From Caldipriscus sp964426895 (GTDB lineage Bacteria; Hydrothermota; Hydrothermia; LBFQ01): a stretch of 15,837 nucleotides of DNA. The position numbers were made by a program, and so were the translations under genes. Shown one piece after another: positions 1 to 6,775 of the stretch. How positions within the stretch are numbered: position 1 is the stretch's first letter; each line of letters starts with the position of its first letter. The notes under the pieces were generated by a model that saw only the letters and a program-made list of their open reading frames with translations, was not told the origin of the DNA and searched no databases. The stretch is taken from the NCBI GenBank assembly GCA_964426895.1, contig CAYRSH010000037.1, forward strand, positions 1-15,837. The letters are read 5' to 3'.

Positions 1-1
1 G

Positions 2-151
2 GCTTTGGACGAAAAGTTAGAGGCTTATCACGGGGAAACGAATGCAAAGTTTGATGCCGTAAATCAGAGGATAGACGCTCTGGATGAGAAGTTGGAAGCC
101 TATCACAGGGAAACGGATGCGAAAATAGATGCCCTTAGGGTTGAAATGAAT
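2..151 (+). repeat. 75-bp tandem coding repeat (about 1.8 copies visible)
   Basis: Positions 2-76 and 77-151 align in register over roughly the first 58 nt. Both encode ALDEKLEAYHxETxAKxDA. The copies differ mostly at third codon positions (ttg/ctg, gac/gat, gaa/gag). The 25-residue period is compatible with coiled coil. Further copies may lie to the left of the window. Confidence 0.7.
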
Positions 152-268
152 TCAAAGTTTAACAGGATAAACTTAACCCTCTACTTCCTAATAATCCTTA
201 CAATTCTCGCTATGACCCTTTTTAATCCGAACTTCGTTCAATTTATAAAGTTACTTTTTAGGATGTGA
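2..268 (+). CDS. Coiled-coil protein with C-terminal membrane anchor (5' partial)
   Basis: The reading frame is already open at the left edge, so the N-terminus is missing. What remains is about 55 residues of charged, heptad-like helix, then one hydrophobic segment (LTLYFLIILTILAMTLF) and a short tail ending in FRM. The helical part is built from a 25-residue unit starting ALDEKLEAYH, present once completely and once partly. This is the shape of small tail-anchored coiled-coil proteins (DUF1640-like), which oligomerise at the inner membrane. No enzymatic motif is visible and I do not recognise a specific family. The many synonymous differences between the repeat copies indicate an old, protein-level-selected repeat. 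An internal TTG at position 5 could serve as a start, but the repeat more likely continues upstream. Confidence 0.65.
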   Translation, partial: ALDEKLEAYHGETNAKFDAVNQRIDALDEKLEAYHRETDAKIDALRVEMNSKFNRINLTLYFLIILTILAMTLFNPNFVQFIKLLFRM

Positions 269-367
269 AAATTACCCCCATAGCTTAAAATATGCCGTCC
301 GCTACATCTACATCATCCCTCTTTTTTGGTGAATGGTAGGATAGAGGATATGGAAAATTAACGGGAT

Positions 368-373
368 TATAAT
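368..373 (+). promoter_or_regulatory. -10 box for the holin-IV gene
   Basis: TATAAT ends 11 nt before the ATG at 385 (a second ATG follows at 388). A start site 6-8 nt after the hexamer would leave a leader of only a few bases. I see no good -35 match at 17-18 nt spacing. Confidence 0.5.
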
Positions 374-384
374 TCCGAGATTGT

Positions 385-723
385 ATGATGGGTTTATTTT
401 TGAGGTTTGCGGTAAATGTTGCATCTCTATTTTTAACCGATTTTTTAATTCCCGGATTTGAAATAAATGACCCTTATTCGTTAATACTTTCCGCCTTTCT
501 ATTGGGTATAATGAATTCCTTGGTAAAGCCCATTGTTGAGATTTTAACATTGCCTTTAACCATACTAACCCTCGGGTTGTGGTCATTAATCTTAAACGCC
601 CTTTTGTTCTTAGCCTTATCCCTTTTTGTTAAGGGTTTTCATTTTGAAAACTTGGGGTGGGGAATACTGTCTTGGATAATTTATTCCATTATCTCGGCTA
701 TTATCGGTAAATTACTGAGTTAA
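385..723 (+). CDS. Phage holin family 4 (PF04020-like) membrane protein
   Basis: The protein has 112 residues and four hydrophobic segments. It carries the family hallmarks: an N-terminal FAVNVASLFLTDFLIPGFEI stretch, a central NSLVKPIVEILTLPLTILTL segment with TLPLTILTLGLW, and an N-A-L-L-F-L-A-L third helix. Despite the name, chromosomal members are widespread small inner-membrane proteins of unknown role and are not evidence of a prophage; no phage gene is nearby. The start is ATG 385 or ATG 388. The nearby TATAAT at 368 suggests a very short or absent 5' leader. The TAA stop lies one base from the stop of the convergent gene at 725. Confidence 0.85.
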   Translation: MMGLFLRFAVNVASLFLTDFLIPGFEINDPYSLILSAFLLGIMNSLVKPIVEILTLPLTILTLGLWSLILNALLFLALSLFVKGFHFENLGWGILSWIIYSIISAIIGKLLS

Positions 724-724
724 A

Positions 725-1570
725 TCACCTATAAACGCCCTTTTCCAACTTCTCAACCAGTATGTGTTTTAAACTATCCCTTTCAACCTTAGCCCTTATA
801 ATACCCCCCTCAACCTCTATTGTTCCTCCACCTTCGTTATATACAACCCTTGCGGAATCCCTTAAAACCACATTTCTCAGTTCTCCCCCTTCAAAAACCA
901 TTTCGGCAATTTTTGAATAACCTTTGCCGTTTTTCCATACGAGGGATACATTACCAAAGAGGAAAACCCTCCTCAAAGTATCACCCCTGACATCTGCTAC
1001 AAAAGTATCCCCCTTAGCCTCGGCGGATGCCGACTTTATTAAAACATCCCCATATCCAAATGTTGTATCCCTATGCAGTAAAAACATATTTGCAAAAATA
1101 TTTAAGGTGTCGGAAGAAGGAATAAAGGCCCTTGAATTACCCCTAACCCATCCATATGCGTTTTTACCATCATAAAAGGCGCTATCGCCGTAAACCCTTA
1201 AATTCCTCTTCTTTGATAACACATCCACATTACCAAACACCCAAGCCGAATCCCCCTTACTCCTGATTATATCGCCCGAAATCCTCCTGTAATTGTCCTC
1301 AAAATAAGCGTTCCCCTTTAATTCCAAAAACTTGTTATACTTATTGTAAAACAAACTCTTTGCAAACAACGATAAATTAGAAGATTTAACGGAAGCATCG
1401 TTTAAGAAAACCTTACCGGAGTTTTCGTAATATTTCCCATACGAGCCTTTAATCCCGTACTCGTCGGTCGTTATATAAACCCCATTTGACAGTATATAAA
1501 TCGTTTCACCCGAGAAAAGTATTTTCATAGAGCCGGCATTAAAGGTGAATTTGGCCAGTAGAAAAATCAT
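725..1570 (-). CDS. OstA/LptA-like outer-membrane lipid transport protein
   Basis: The protein has 281 residues made almost entirely of short beta strands in a repeating pattern: FLNDASVKSSNLSLFAKSLF, ELKGNAYFEDNYRRISGDII, WVFGNVDVLSKKRNLRVYGD. This is the beta-jellyroll repeat of OstA/LptA/LptD N-terminal domains, which carry lipopolysaccharide-type lipids across the periplasm. It is longer than E. coli LptA (about 185 aa) and lacks an LptD barrel, as is common for the 'OstA-like' proteins of Bacteroidetes and candidate phyla. The N-terminus (MIFLLAKFTFNAGSM) is a very short hydrophobic stretch rather than a classical signal peptide. The ATG is fixed by a TATAAT 8 nt upstream, which leaves essentially no leader. 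The family call is from pattern; the substrate is inferred. Confidence 0.72.
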   Translation of the reverse strand: MIFLLAKFTFNAGSMKILFSGETIYILSNGVYITTDEYGIKGSYGKYYENSGKVFLNDASVKSSNLSLFAKSLFYNKYNKFLELKGNAYFEDNYRRISGDIIRSKGDSAWVFGNVDVLSKKRNLRVYGDSAFYDGKNAYGWVRGNSRAFIPSSDTLNIFANMFLLHRDTTFGYGDVLIKSASAEAKGDTFVADVRGDTLRRVFLFGNVSLVWKNGKGYSKIAEMVFEGGELRNVVLRDSARVVYNEGGGTIEVEGGIIRAKVERDSLKHILVEKLEKGVYR

Positions 1571-1578
1571 TATCGTGA

Positions 1579-1584
1579 ATTATA
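1579..1584 (-). promoter_or_regulatory. -10 box (CCTTATAAT type) for the OstA-like gene
   Basis: On the minus strand this reads CCCCCTTATAAT followed by 8 nt and then ATG. Transcription starting 6-8 nt after the hexamer would begin at or within 2 nt of the start codon. No convincing -35 is present; a TTGAGG lies 20 nt further up. Confidence 0.65.
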
Positions 1585-1606
1585 AGGGGGTAGCACAAGA
1601 CTTCCC

Positions 1607-2179
1607 TCAAAGCCTGAAAGATTCTATCGCTTTCCTCATATTCTCCCTAAAACTATCCGCACAAACCTTATAAAATGTCATACTCTTCCCCCTTATAGAC
1701 TTCTCCTTACATATTGGAACAAAAAGACCGTTTTCTTTTGAAAACTGACACACCTTCCTTTCAAAATTCAAAATTTTAAAATACCCTTTACTGCCAATTA
1801 ACTCCATCAAAACCCTAACACTAACTTTTGAGGATGAAAATACGAGCCTGTTTATAATCTTTCTTTCATAATTCTCCAAATCGCAATACAAATTATGGCA
1901 ATCTTTAAACTCCCAATCCCTCATAAGGTTTTCCTCCAACATTTTCTTCAATAATTTAACCTCTTCTCCGGAACATTTAAACCTAAAACTATCACCGCTT
2001 AAAACATCCAAACAATCCATAAGTTTCAAATATTCCGCGGTCTTTCTTAAAGAAGGTAAAGGCTGACCGCTTTCAAGGGATACCTCCTTTAAATCAACCA
2101 ATGGATAATCCCTTAACATAAACCACACATTCCATTTATCCTCCAACTCCAAGTGTAATATACTTTCGTTTAACACCAT
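1607..2179 (-). CDS. Unknown 190-residue protein, possible winged-helix N-terminus
   Basis: I do not recognise this protein. It is soluble, with no signal peptide or membrane helix, and unusually rich in cysteine: seven Cys, including a C-x5-C pair (DCHNLYCD) and later VCQF, PICK and VCAD. The segment LKEVSLESGQPLPSLRKTAE followed by YLKLMDCLDV resembles a helix-turn-helix with a wing, so a DNA-binding role is possible but unproven. Its ATG is 6 nt after a TAAAAT with TTGAAA at 17-bp spacing, the best sigma70-like promoter in the window. Its TGA is 36 bp before the OstA-like start, which has its own -10 box, so the two need not be one transcript. Confidence 0.6.
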   Translation of the reverse strand: MVLNESILHLELEDKWNVWFMLRDYPLVDLKEVSLESGQPLPSLRKTAEYLKLMDCLDVLSGDSFRFKCSGEEVKLLKKMLEENLMRDWEFKDCHNLYCDLENYERKIINRLVFSSSKVSVRVLMELIGSKGYFKILNFERKVCQFSKENGLFVPICKEKSIRGKSMTFYKVCADSFRENMRKAIESFRL

Positions 2180-2185
2180 TCAAAT

Positions 2186-2214
2186 ATTTTAAGGCTGTAA
2201 GAAGAATTTTTCAA
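2186..2214 (-). promoter_or_regulatory. Promoter TTGAAA-N17-TAAAAT for the gene at 2179
   Basis: The -35 is TTGAAA (2214 to 2209) and the -10 is TAAAAT (2191 to 2186), with exactly 17 bp between them. The ATG lies only 6 nt beyond the -10, so the mRNA is predicted to start at the start codon. The -35 overlaps that of the divergent promoter. Confidence 0.72.
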
Positions 2215-2240
2215 CAGGGAAAATCCACCCCCCTTATAAT
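2211..2240 (+). promoter_or_regulatory. Promoter TCAACA-N18-TATAAT for the lipoprotein gene
   Basis: The -10 is TATAAT at 2235-2240 within CCTTATAAT. TCAACA at 2211-2216 (4 of 6 to TTGACA) is 18 bp upstream. The ATG at 2250 follows after 9 nt. The -35 shares bases with the divergent minus-strand -35. Confidence 0.62.
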
Positions 2241-2249
2241 TTTTTGACT

Positions 2250-2681
2250 ATGAAAAGGATTTTACCTTTGGTGGTTTTGGCGATTGCTTGCTCGGGCACA
2301 CAGTCGGACGAGGCATTAATAAAAAAGGTTCAAGCGGGTTTGACGGAAAACCAAAAGGAAGTTATAAGCGGTGGTAAGGCCTTTATAACATATTTAGCCC
2401 AAGTTCAGGGTAATATAAAAGACCCAAAGATGTTGGATAAACTTATAAGCGCAGCCGCCTCGGGGAATTTGGCGTACATGCCGGAACTCGCCAGGCCCGA
2501 TACCACGGGTTGGAGGGTTGAGAGAGAAGGTGATTCCACCTATGTGGTTTTCTACGCAAGGGCTATAAATGTTCCGACAAAAAAGGTTTATGAAGCGGCT
2601 TGGAAGTGGAGTATAGATAAAACGGGAAGATGGATACGGTTTAAGGGCAGAATACCGGAAATAAGGGAAGTGGGCGGGTAA
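2250..2681 (+). CDS. Small lipoprotein of unknown function
   Basis: The protein has 143 residues. MKRILPLVVLAIACSGTQ is a clear lipoprotein signal: basic n-region, hydrophobic core, and an A-I-A-C lipobox with the acylated cysteine at residue 14. The mature part is mostly helical (EALIKKVQAGLTENQKEVIS) followed by beta strands (WRVEREGDSTYVVFYARAIN) and resembles no family I can name. ATG 2250 is chosen over the in-frame TTG at 2244 because the signal peptide starts there and the TATAAT at 2235-2240 puts the transcript start at about 2247. It has its own promoter, and a new promoter follows for the protease gene. Confidence 0.78.
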   Translation: MKRILPLVVLAIACSGTQSDEALIKKVQAGLTENQKEVISGGKAFITYLAQVQGNIKDPKMLDKLISAAASGNLAYMPELARPDTTGWRVEREGDSTYVVFYARAINVPTKKVYEAAWKWSIDKTGRWIRFKGRIPEIREVGG

Positions 2682-2683
2682 TG

Positions 2684-2713
2684 TTGAAGGGATTACCTTT
2701 TCACCCTTAAAAT
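2684..2713 (+). promoter_or_regulatory. Promoter TTGAAG-N18-TAAAAT for the C25 protease gene
   Basis: TTGAAG at 2684-2689 begins 3 nt after the lipoprotein stop. TAAAAT is at 2708-2713 with an 18-bp spacer. The ATG at 2723 is 9 nt downstream, so little or no leader is expected. Confidence 0.65.
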
Positions 2714-2722
2714 ACTCATATT

Positions 2723-5700
2723 ATGCTGTTCGTTATAGGATTTGTTTATAATGTAGATTTCAACAAAGTTTCAAGTGGGGTGGAAATCCCGAATTTCCCG
2801 ATTTTTAAAGTTGAAATCGTTAAGATCCCTCTAAATCCCGGGGAAAGTTTGAAGGTGGATATAATCTCTTATGAAAGGCTTAAAACCACTCCGAAATATG
2901 CCCAAAACCTTCAATTCAGGTTTGACAATTTAAAGTATTTTTCCGAACCGGAAGAAAACATACCCGATAAACCGATTAAAGTGGTATATGGGTTTTCAAG
3001 GGGGAAGAAATTTGCATTCGTATCGTTTATAAACCTGGTTAAAGAAAATGAAACTTTTTATGAATACAGGCGAATAAAGGCAAATATATCCAAAATCCCG
3101 AAGAATAAACCCGAAAAGTTCTCAACAATACCCCTAAGGCCAACCCTTGATATGGTAATAATAACCGATTCTTCCTTGGTTCAACCCCTTGAAAGTTTGG
3201 CGGTTTTTAGGACTTTAAGGGGAGTAAGGACAAAGGTTTTTACCCTGGATTATATATACTCATCCTTCCCGGGCAGGAGTTATGAGGAGAAGATAAGGAA
3301 CTTTATAAAGTACGCATACACCAATTGGGGGATAAGGTTTGTATTAATAGGGGGGAGTAGGGAAGTGGTTCCCGCTCCAAGGATTGAAATGGTATCCTCG
3401 GATGAATACACTTACGGAACCGATATGCAATCGGACACGTACTACTCCGCATTGGATGGGGATTGGAACTATAACGGAAACTATTTACTCGGCGAGTTAT
3501 CGGATACAATAGACATCATGCCCGATGTGGCCGTTGGCAGGATACCCATAACCGATCCCCAAAAGGCCTTTGAAATAGTTAGGAGAATTATATTTTACGA
3601 AACCCATTACCTTTACGGGTTTCAACCGAAAATCCTTCTCCACGCATCAAAGTTTATGGTTAATAACGACGCCTGTGGATATGTTTCCATGATGAGGGGT
3701 TTTGTCCCCCCTTCCCTTAACCGTTCTGAGTTATGCGAACAGGACACACCTATAAGGGATATAAGTATGTCCGAATTCGTTGACAGTTTGCAAAGAGCCA
3801 CAATTTTTTGGGGATTTTCCCATTCAAATTACAGGGTATTTCTCGTCAATATAGATTCAACCACCGTGGTTTTCACATATAACGATATTTTCAGAGTTCG
3901 CAACGACTCTACACCGGTTGTATGGTTGCATACGGGTTGTTTAGTGAATTCCCCCAACAATAACTCCATAGGGGCGATGATTTTTAAGGAGGGTAAAAGC
4001 ATAGTATCCTATGGTCCCCAAAAGGAAAGCGCCCCATCCGTGGGTATTAACCTCGTCGGAAATGGCCTTGAAGGTGCGTATAACGATTCCTCAGGTTTTT
4101 ACGCGGGTTTGATAGACTTTTATGCTAAAACCTATGCCGCATCTTTGGGTTATATAGAAACATATGTTTATGAAGCCGTAAGTTATGGTCTTATAGGGGA
4201 TCCCGCAACCCTTATTTATAAAACCCAACCCTACGCTATGTCCCCAACCGCCGTTATAAGCAACGATACATTATATATCTCCGGCGCCCCCTCAAATTCC
4301 TTAGTCGTTGCCGTTCAGGACGGTGTTGAAATTCTAAGGGATAGTGTGAGTCCCTCCGGCACTTTAACCGCCAAGTTAAACATAAGAAACGACAAACCCA
4401 TATTATTGGGCATAAACGCGTTTGGATATTTACCAAAAATAGAAACTTTATATATATCCGTATTACCACCGGTTCTATCCCTTAAAGGCTTAAACATATC
4501 ATCCGAATACGCGGGAACCTCCGCTATTCTAAGCGGTTATTTAAAAAATCCCTCATCCCTTACCGCCATTTCGCCGTTTATAAAGTTTGTTGGAATACAG
4601 AATTCCGATACCGATTCTATGGTTTTACCGGATATAAATCCGGGCGATTCCTTACCGTTTAACCTAAGCATAAATATAAGTAAATTTGTTGGCAACTCTT
4701 CCGTTATGGGTATTTTAATTTACGGATGTTCCGGATGTGATACTTTAAGGGATACCTTTATGATTATGGGTAAAGGACCGAAATTAAGGTTTGTCGGGGC
4801 ATACATTGATACGAGCGGGGGTAATATAGTATTAAAACTTTTGGTTTATAACGAGGGTGGGGGTCCTTCCGATAGCGTTTTCGCCGAATTGTATTCTGGT
4901 CCATTCACAATGGTTTCCCCGGGAATATATACAAACCTCCCCCCCTTAAAGTATTCCGATACATCCTTTAAGGTTATACTTTCCGGTACATATAGCGGGG
5001 GAACACCTCTACGATTAAAAATTTATAACGATTACGGTGATACCATTTATCCGAGGATTGTACTCCCCAGTTCTACAATCTATCCACCGGTGGTTTCCTT
5101 AGAATCGGGTGATAAGCATATAAAGGTTGTTTGGAGCGGTTCTGCAAACGGTTATATAGTCCTTAGGGATACCTCTATTGTTGATATAGTTCCCGGAAAC
5201 TGGTCTTTCATAAGGGATATGCTAAGCGATAACGATGTTCATTGCTACCGTGTTATACCGGTAAAGGATGGGGCTATCGGAACACCCAGTACGACCGTGT
5301 GCAACAAGCCAAATCCGGAAAGGAGGTTTGCCCCCAAGGATGTTTTATACACCCTCCACAGAACAATACCCCTGGCCGCCCAATTGAATAAGGTATCACC
5401 CGAATACGAGGTGGTTTTCTCTTCCCTTTACAACACAATTTTTGCCTTTGACCATATGGGTAATTTATTATGGAAATACGATGTTGATACATTCCCCAAC
5501 CTAACCGAAATATCCGCGCCCCCGGCCGTAGGCGATATAAACGGGGATGGATACATGGAAGTGGTTTTTGGAATAACGGGGACTAACCCCGGAATTATAG
5601 CATTGGACCATAACGGTAATTTTCTATGGAAATATAACCTCCCGAATGCCCCTACCGGTCCGGTGGTTCTGGGACTTTATAGAGGAGGCAGGATACCGGA

Positions 5701-6775
5701 TATAGCATTTAGGGCGGGACCGAATATATATTTCCTCAACGGCAGCGGGAGTCTTATAAACTCATGCGGTTCATATCAGTGGAGGGATGATTATATGTCC
5801 GCCGGCGATTTGGATAGGGATGGGACTTGGGAACTCGTTTTCTTATCAAACGATACCGTTTATGCCATTAACACCAATTGCAACAATAAGATGGGATTTC
5901 CTAAGAAACTTTCACGGGTTTTATATCGCGGTACAAGGCTTTACGATGTTAATGGGAATGGTTATCTTGACATAATAGTTGATGGGGGAAATACGACCAT
6001 AATATTGGATAGGTTTGGAAATATTATAAATACGGTTGTGTTTAACCACATTTCAAACTTTGATGTGCCCATAACCTTGGACTGGGACGGGGATGGGGTT
6101 GTGGATATAGGGCTTTTGGGGAGCTATTTCTTTGAGGTTAGAAAGTTGAACGGGACACTGTTATACATGCAAACATCGGAACCCAATTCAGGCGGTAGGC
6201 TAATCGTTGTTGGAGACCTGAATAACGACGGAAAAGATGAGGCTATTTTCAGCGATGCGAGGAGCAAACTCCACGCCCTCGGTGCGTTTTTGGATATTAT
6301 GGGTTTCCCTATAAACTTGGGGCATGGCGATAGGTATAGGGAGGAGGTTGTCAATGGAGGCGCGCTCATTTACGATATTGATAAAGACGGGAGTATGGAA
6401 ATGTTTGCGGCTACCAATGGGAATAAGTTTTACGGCTGGAATTTGGGAATTACGGGAAGTATAAGGTGGCCTATGGTTAGGGGGAATAGATGGAATTCGG
6501 GTTTTCCTGCGATAGAAATGCCGGATACGAATGTATCAACTTTAATCTCATCCCAACAAAGTCAAAACTTGGAGATAATTATTGGGAAAAAAGGTGAGAT
6601 AACGGTTATTTCAACTTCTGGCGCTTATCTGGAAATCTACGATATAACCGGTAGGAGGGTTATTGATATTAGGCTACCAAAAGGGAAGCAAGTCTTTAAA
6701 CCCGGCTTGAGACGAGGGGTTTATTTCTTAAAGGTTAATGGGAAAAACGCAAAAATTAAGAAGTTTATAATATGA
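2723..6775 (+). CDS. Secreted C25 (gingipain-type) cysteine peptidase with FG-GAP repeats and Por sorting domain
   Basis: The protein has 1350 residues. Residues ~140-500 form a C25 caspase-like peptidase domain. The catalytic pair appears as His367 in FWGFSHSN and Cys406 in WLHTGCLVN, 39 residues apart, in place of the more usual GHG and SC motifs. Ig/CARDB-like beta domains follow (~510-870, with a fibronectin-type segment near 790-870). Then come calcium-binding FG-GAP/VCBS propeller repeats with D-x-N/D-x-D/N-G cores at 938, 1029, 1075, 1120, 1165 and 1218. The end (~1285-1350; LEIYDITGRRVIDIRL and GVYFLKVNGKNAKIKKFII) is a type-A Por/T9SS sorting domain. It is probably exported, secreted and surface-anchored or released. 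The N-terminus MLFVIGFVYNVDF is a very short, uncharged signal-like stretch. It overlaps the next gene by ATGA. Confidence 0.87.
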   Translation: MLFVIGFVYNVDFNKVSSGVEIPNFPIFKVEIVKIPLNPGESLKVDIISYERLKTTPKYAQNLQFRFDNLKYFSEPEENIPDKPIKVVYGFSRGKKFAFVSFINLVKENETFYEYRRIKANISKIPKNKPEKFSTIPLRPTLDMVIITDSSLVQPLESLAVFRTLRGVRTKVFTLDYIYSSFPGRSYEEKIRNFIKYAYTNWGIRFVLIGGSREVVPAPRIEMVSSDEYTYGTDMQSDTYYSALDGDWNYNGNYLLGELSDTIDIMPDVAVGRIPITDPQKAFEIVRRIIFYETHYLYGFQPKILLHASKFMVNNDACGYVSMMRGFVPPSLNRSELCEQDTPIRDISMSEFVDSLQRATIFWGFSHSNYRVFLVNIDSTTVVFTYNDIFRVRNDSTPVVWLHTGCLVNSPNNNSIGAMIFKEGKSIVSYGPQKESAPSVGINLVGNGLEGAYNDSSGFYAGLIDFYAKTYAASLGYIETYVYEAVSYGLIGDPATLIYKTQPYAMSPTAVISNDTLYISGAPSNSLVVAVQDGVEILRDSVSPSGTLTAKLNIRNDKPILLGINAFGYLPKIETLYISVLPPVLSLKGLNISSEYAGTSAILSGYLKNPSSLTAISPFIKFVGIQNSDTDSMVLPDINPGDSLPFNLSINISKFVGNSSVMGILIYGCSGCDTLRDTFMIMGKGPKLRFVGAYIDTSGGNIVLKLLVYNEGGGPSDSVFAELYSGPFTMVSPGIYTNLPPLKYSDTSFKVILSGTYSGGTPLRLKIYNDYGDTIYPRIVLPSSTIYPPVVSLESGDKHIKVVWSGSANGYIVLRDTSIVDIVPGNWSFIRDMLSDNDVHCYRVIPVKDGAIGTPSTTVCNKPNPERRFAPKDVLYTLHRTIPLAAQLNKVSPEYEVVFSSLYNTIFAFDHMGNLLWKYDVDTFPNLTEISAPPAVGDINGDGYMEVVFGITGTNPGIIALDHNGNFLWKYNLPNAPTGPVVLGLYRGGRIPDIAFRAGPNIYFLNGSGSLINSCGSYQWRDDYMSAGDLDRDGTWELVFLSNDTVYAINTNCNNKMGFPKKLSRVLYRGTRLYDVNGNGYLDIIVDGGNTTIILDRFGNIINTVVFNHISNFDVPITLDWDGDGVVDIGLLGSYFFEVRKLNGTLLYMQTSEPNSGGRLIVVGDLNNDGKDEAIFSDARSKLHALGAFLDIMGFPINLGHGDRYREEVVNGGALIYDIDKDGSMEMFAATNGNKFYGWNLGITGSIRWPMVRGNRWNSGFPAIEMPDTNVSTLISSQQSQNLEIIIGKKGEITVISTSGAYLEIYDITGRRVIDIRLPKGKQVFKPGLRRGVYFLKVNGKNAKIKKFII

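Noticed and set aside
385..723. Prophage remnant suggested by the holin-family name
   Set aside because: Holin-IV/PF04020 proteins are common chromosomal membrane proteins, and no other phage gene is in the window.
924..1175. Plus-strand ORF inside the OstA-like gene
   Set aside because: It is antisense to a well-supported beta-repeat protein and has no initiation signals.
6766..6771. TATAAT immediately before the TPR gene as its promoter
   Set aside because: It touches the ATG, so transcription would start inside the gene. It would fit only a start at 6811, and the ATGA overlap explains 6772 better.
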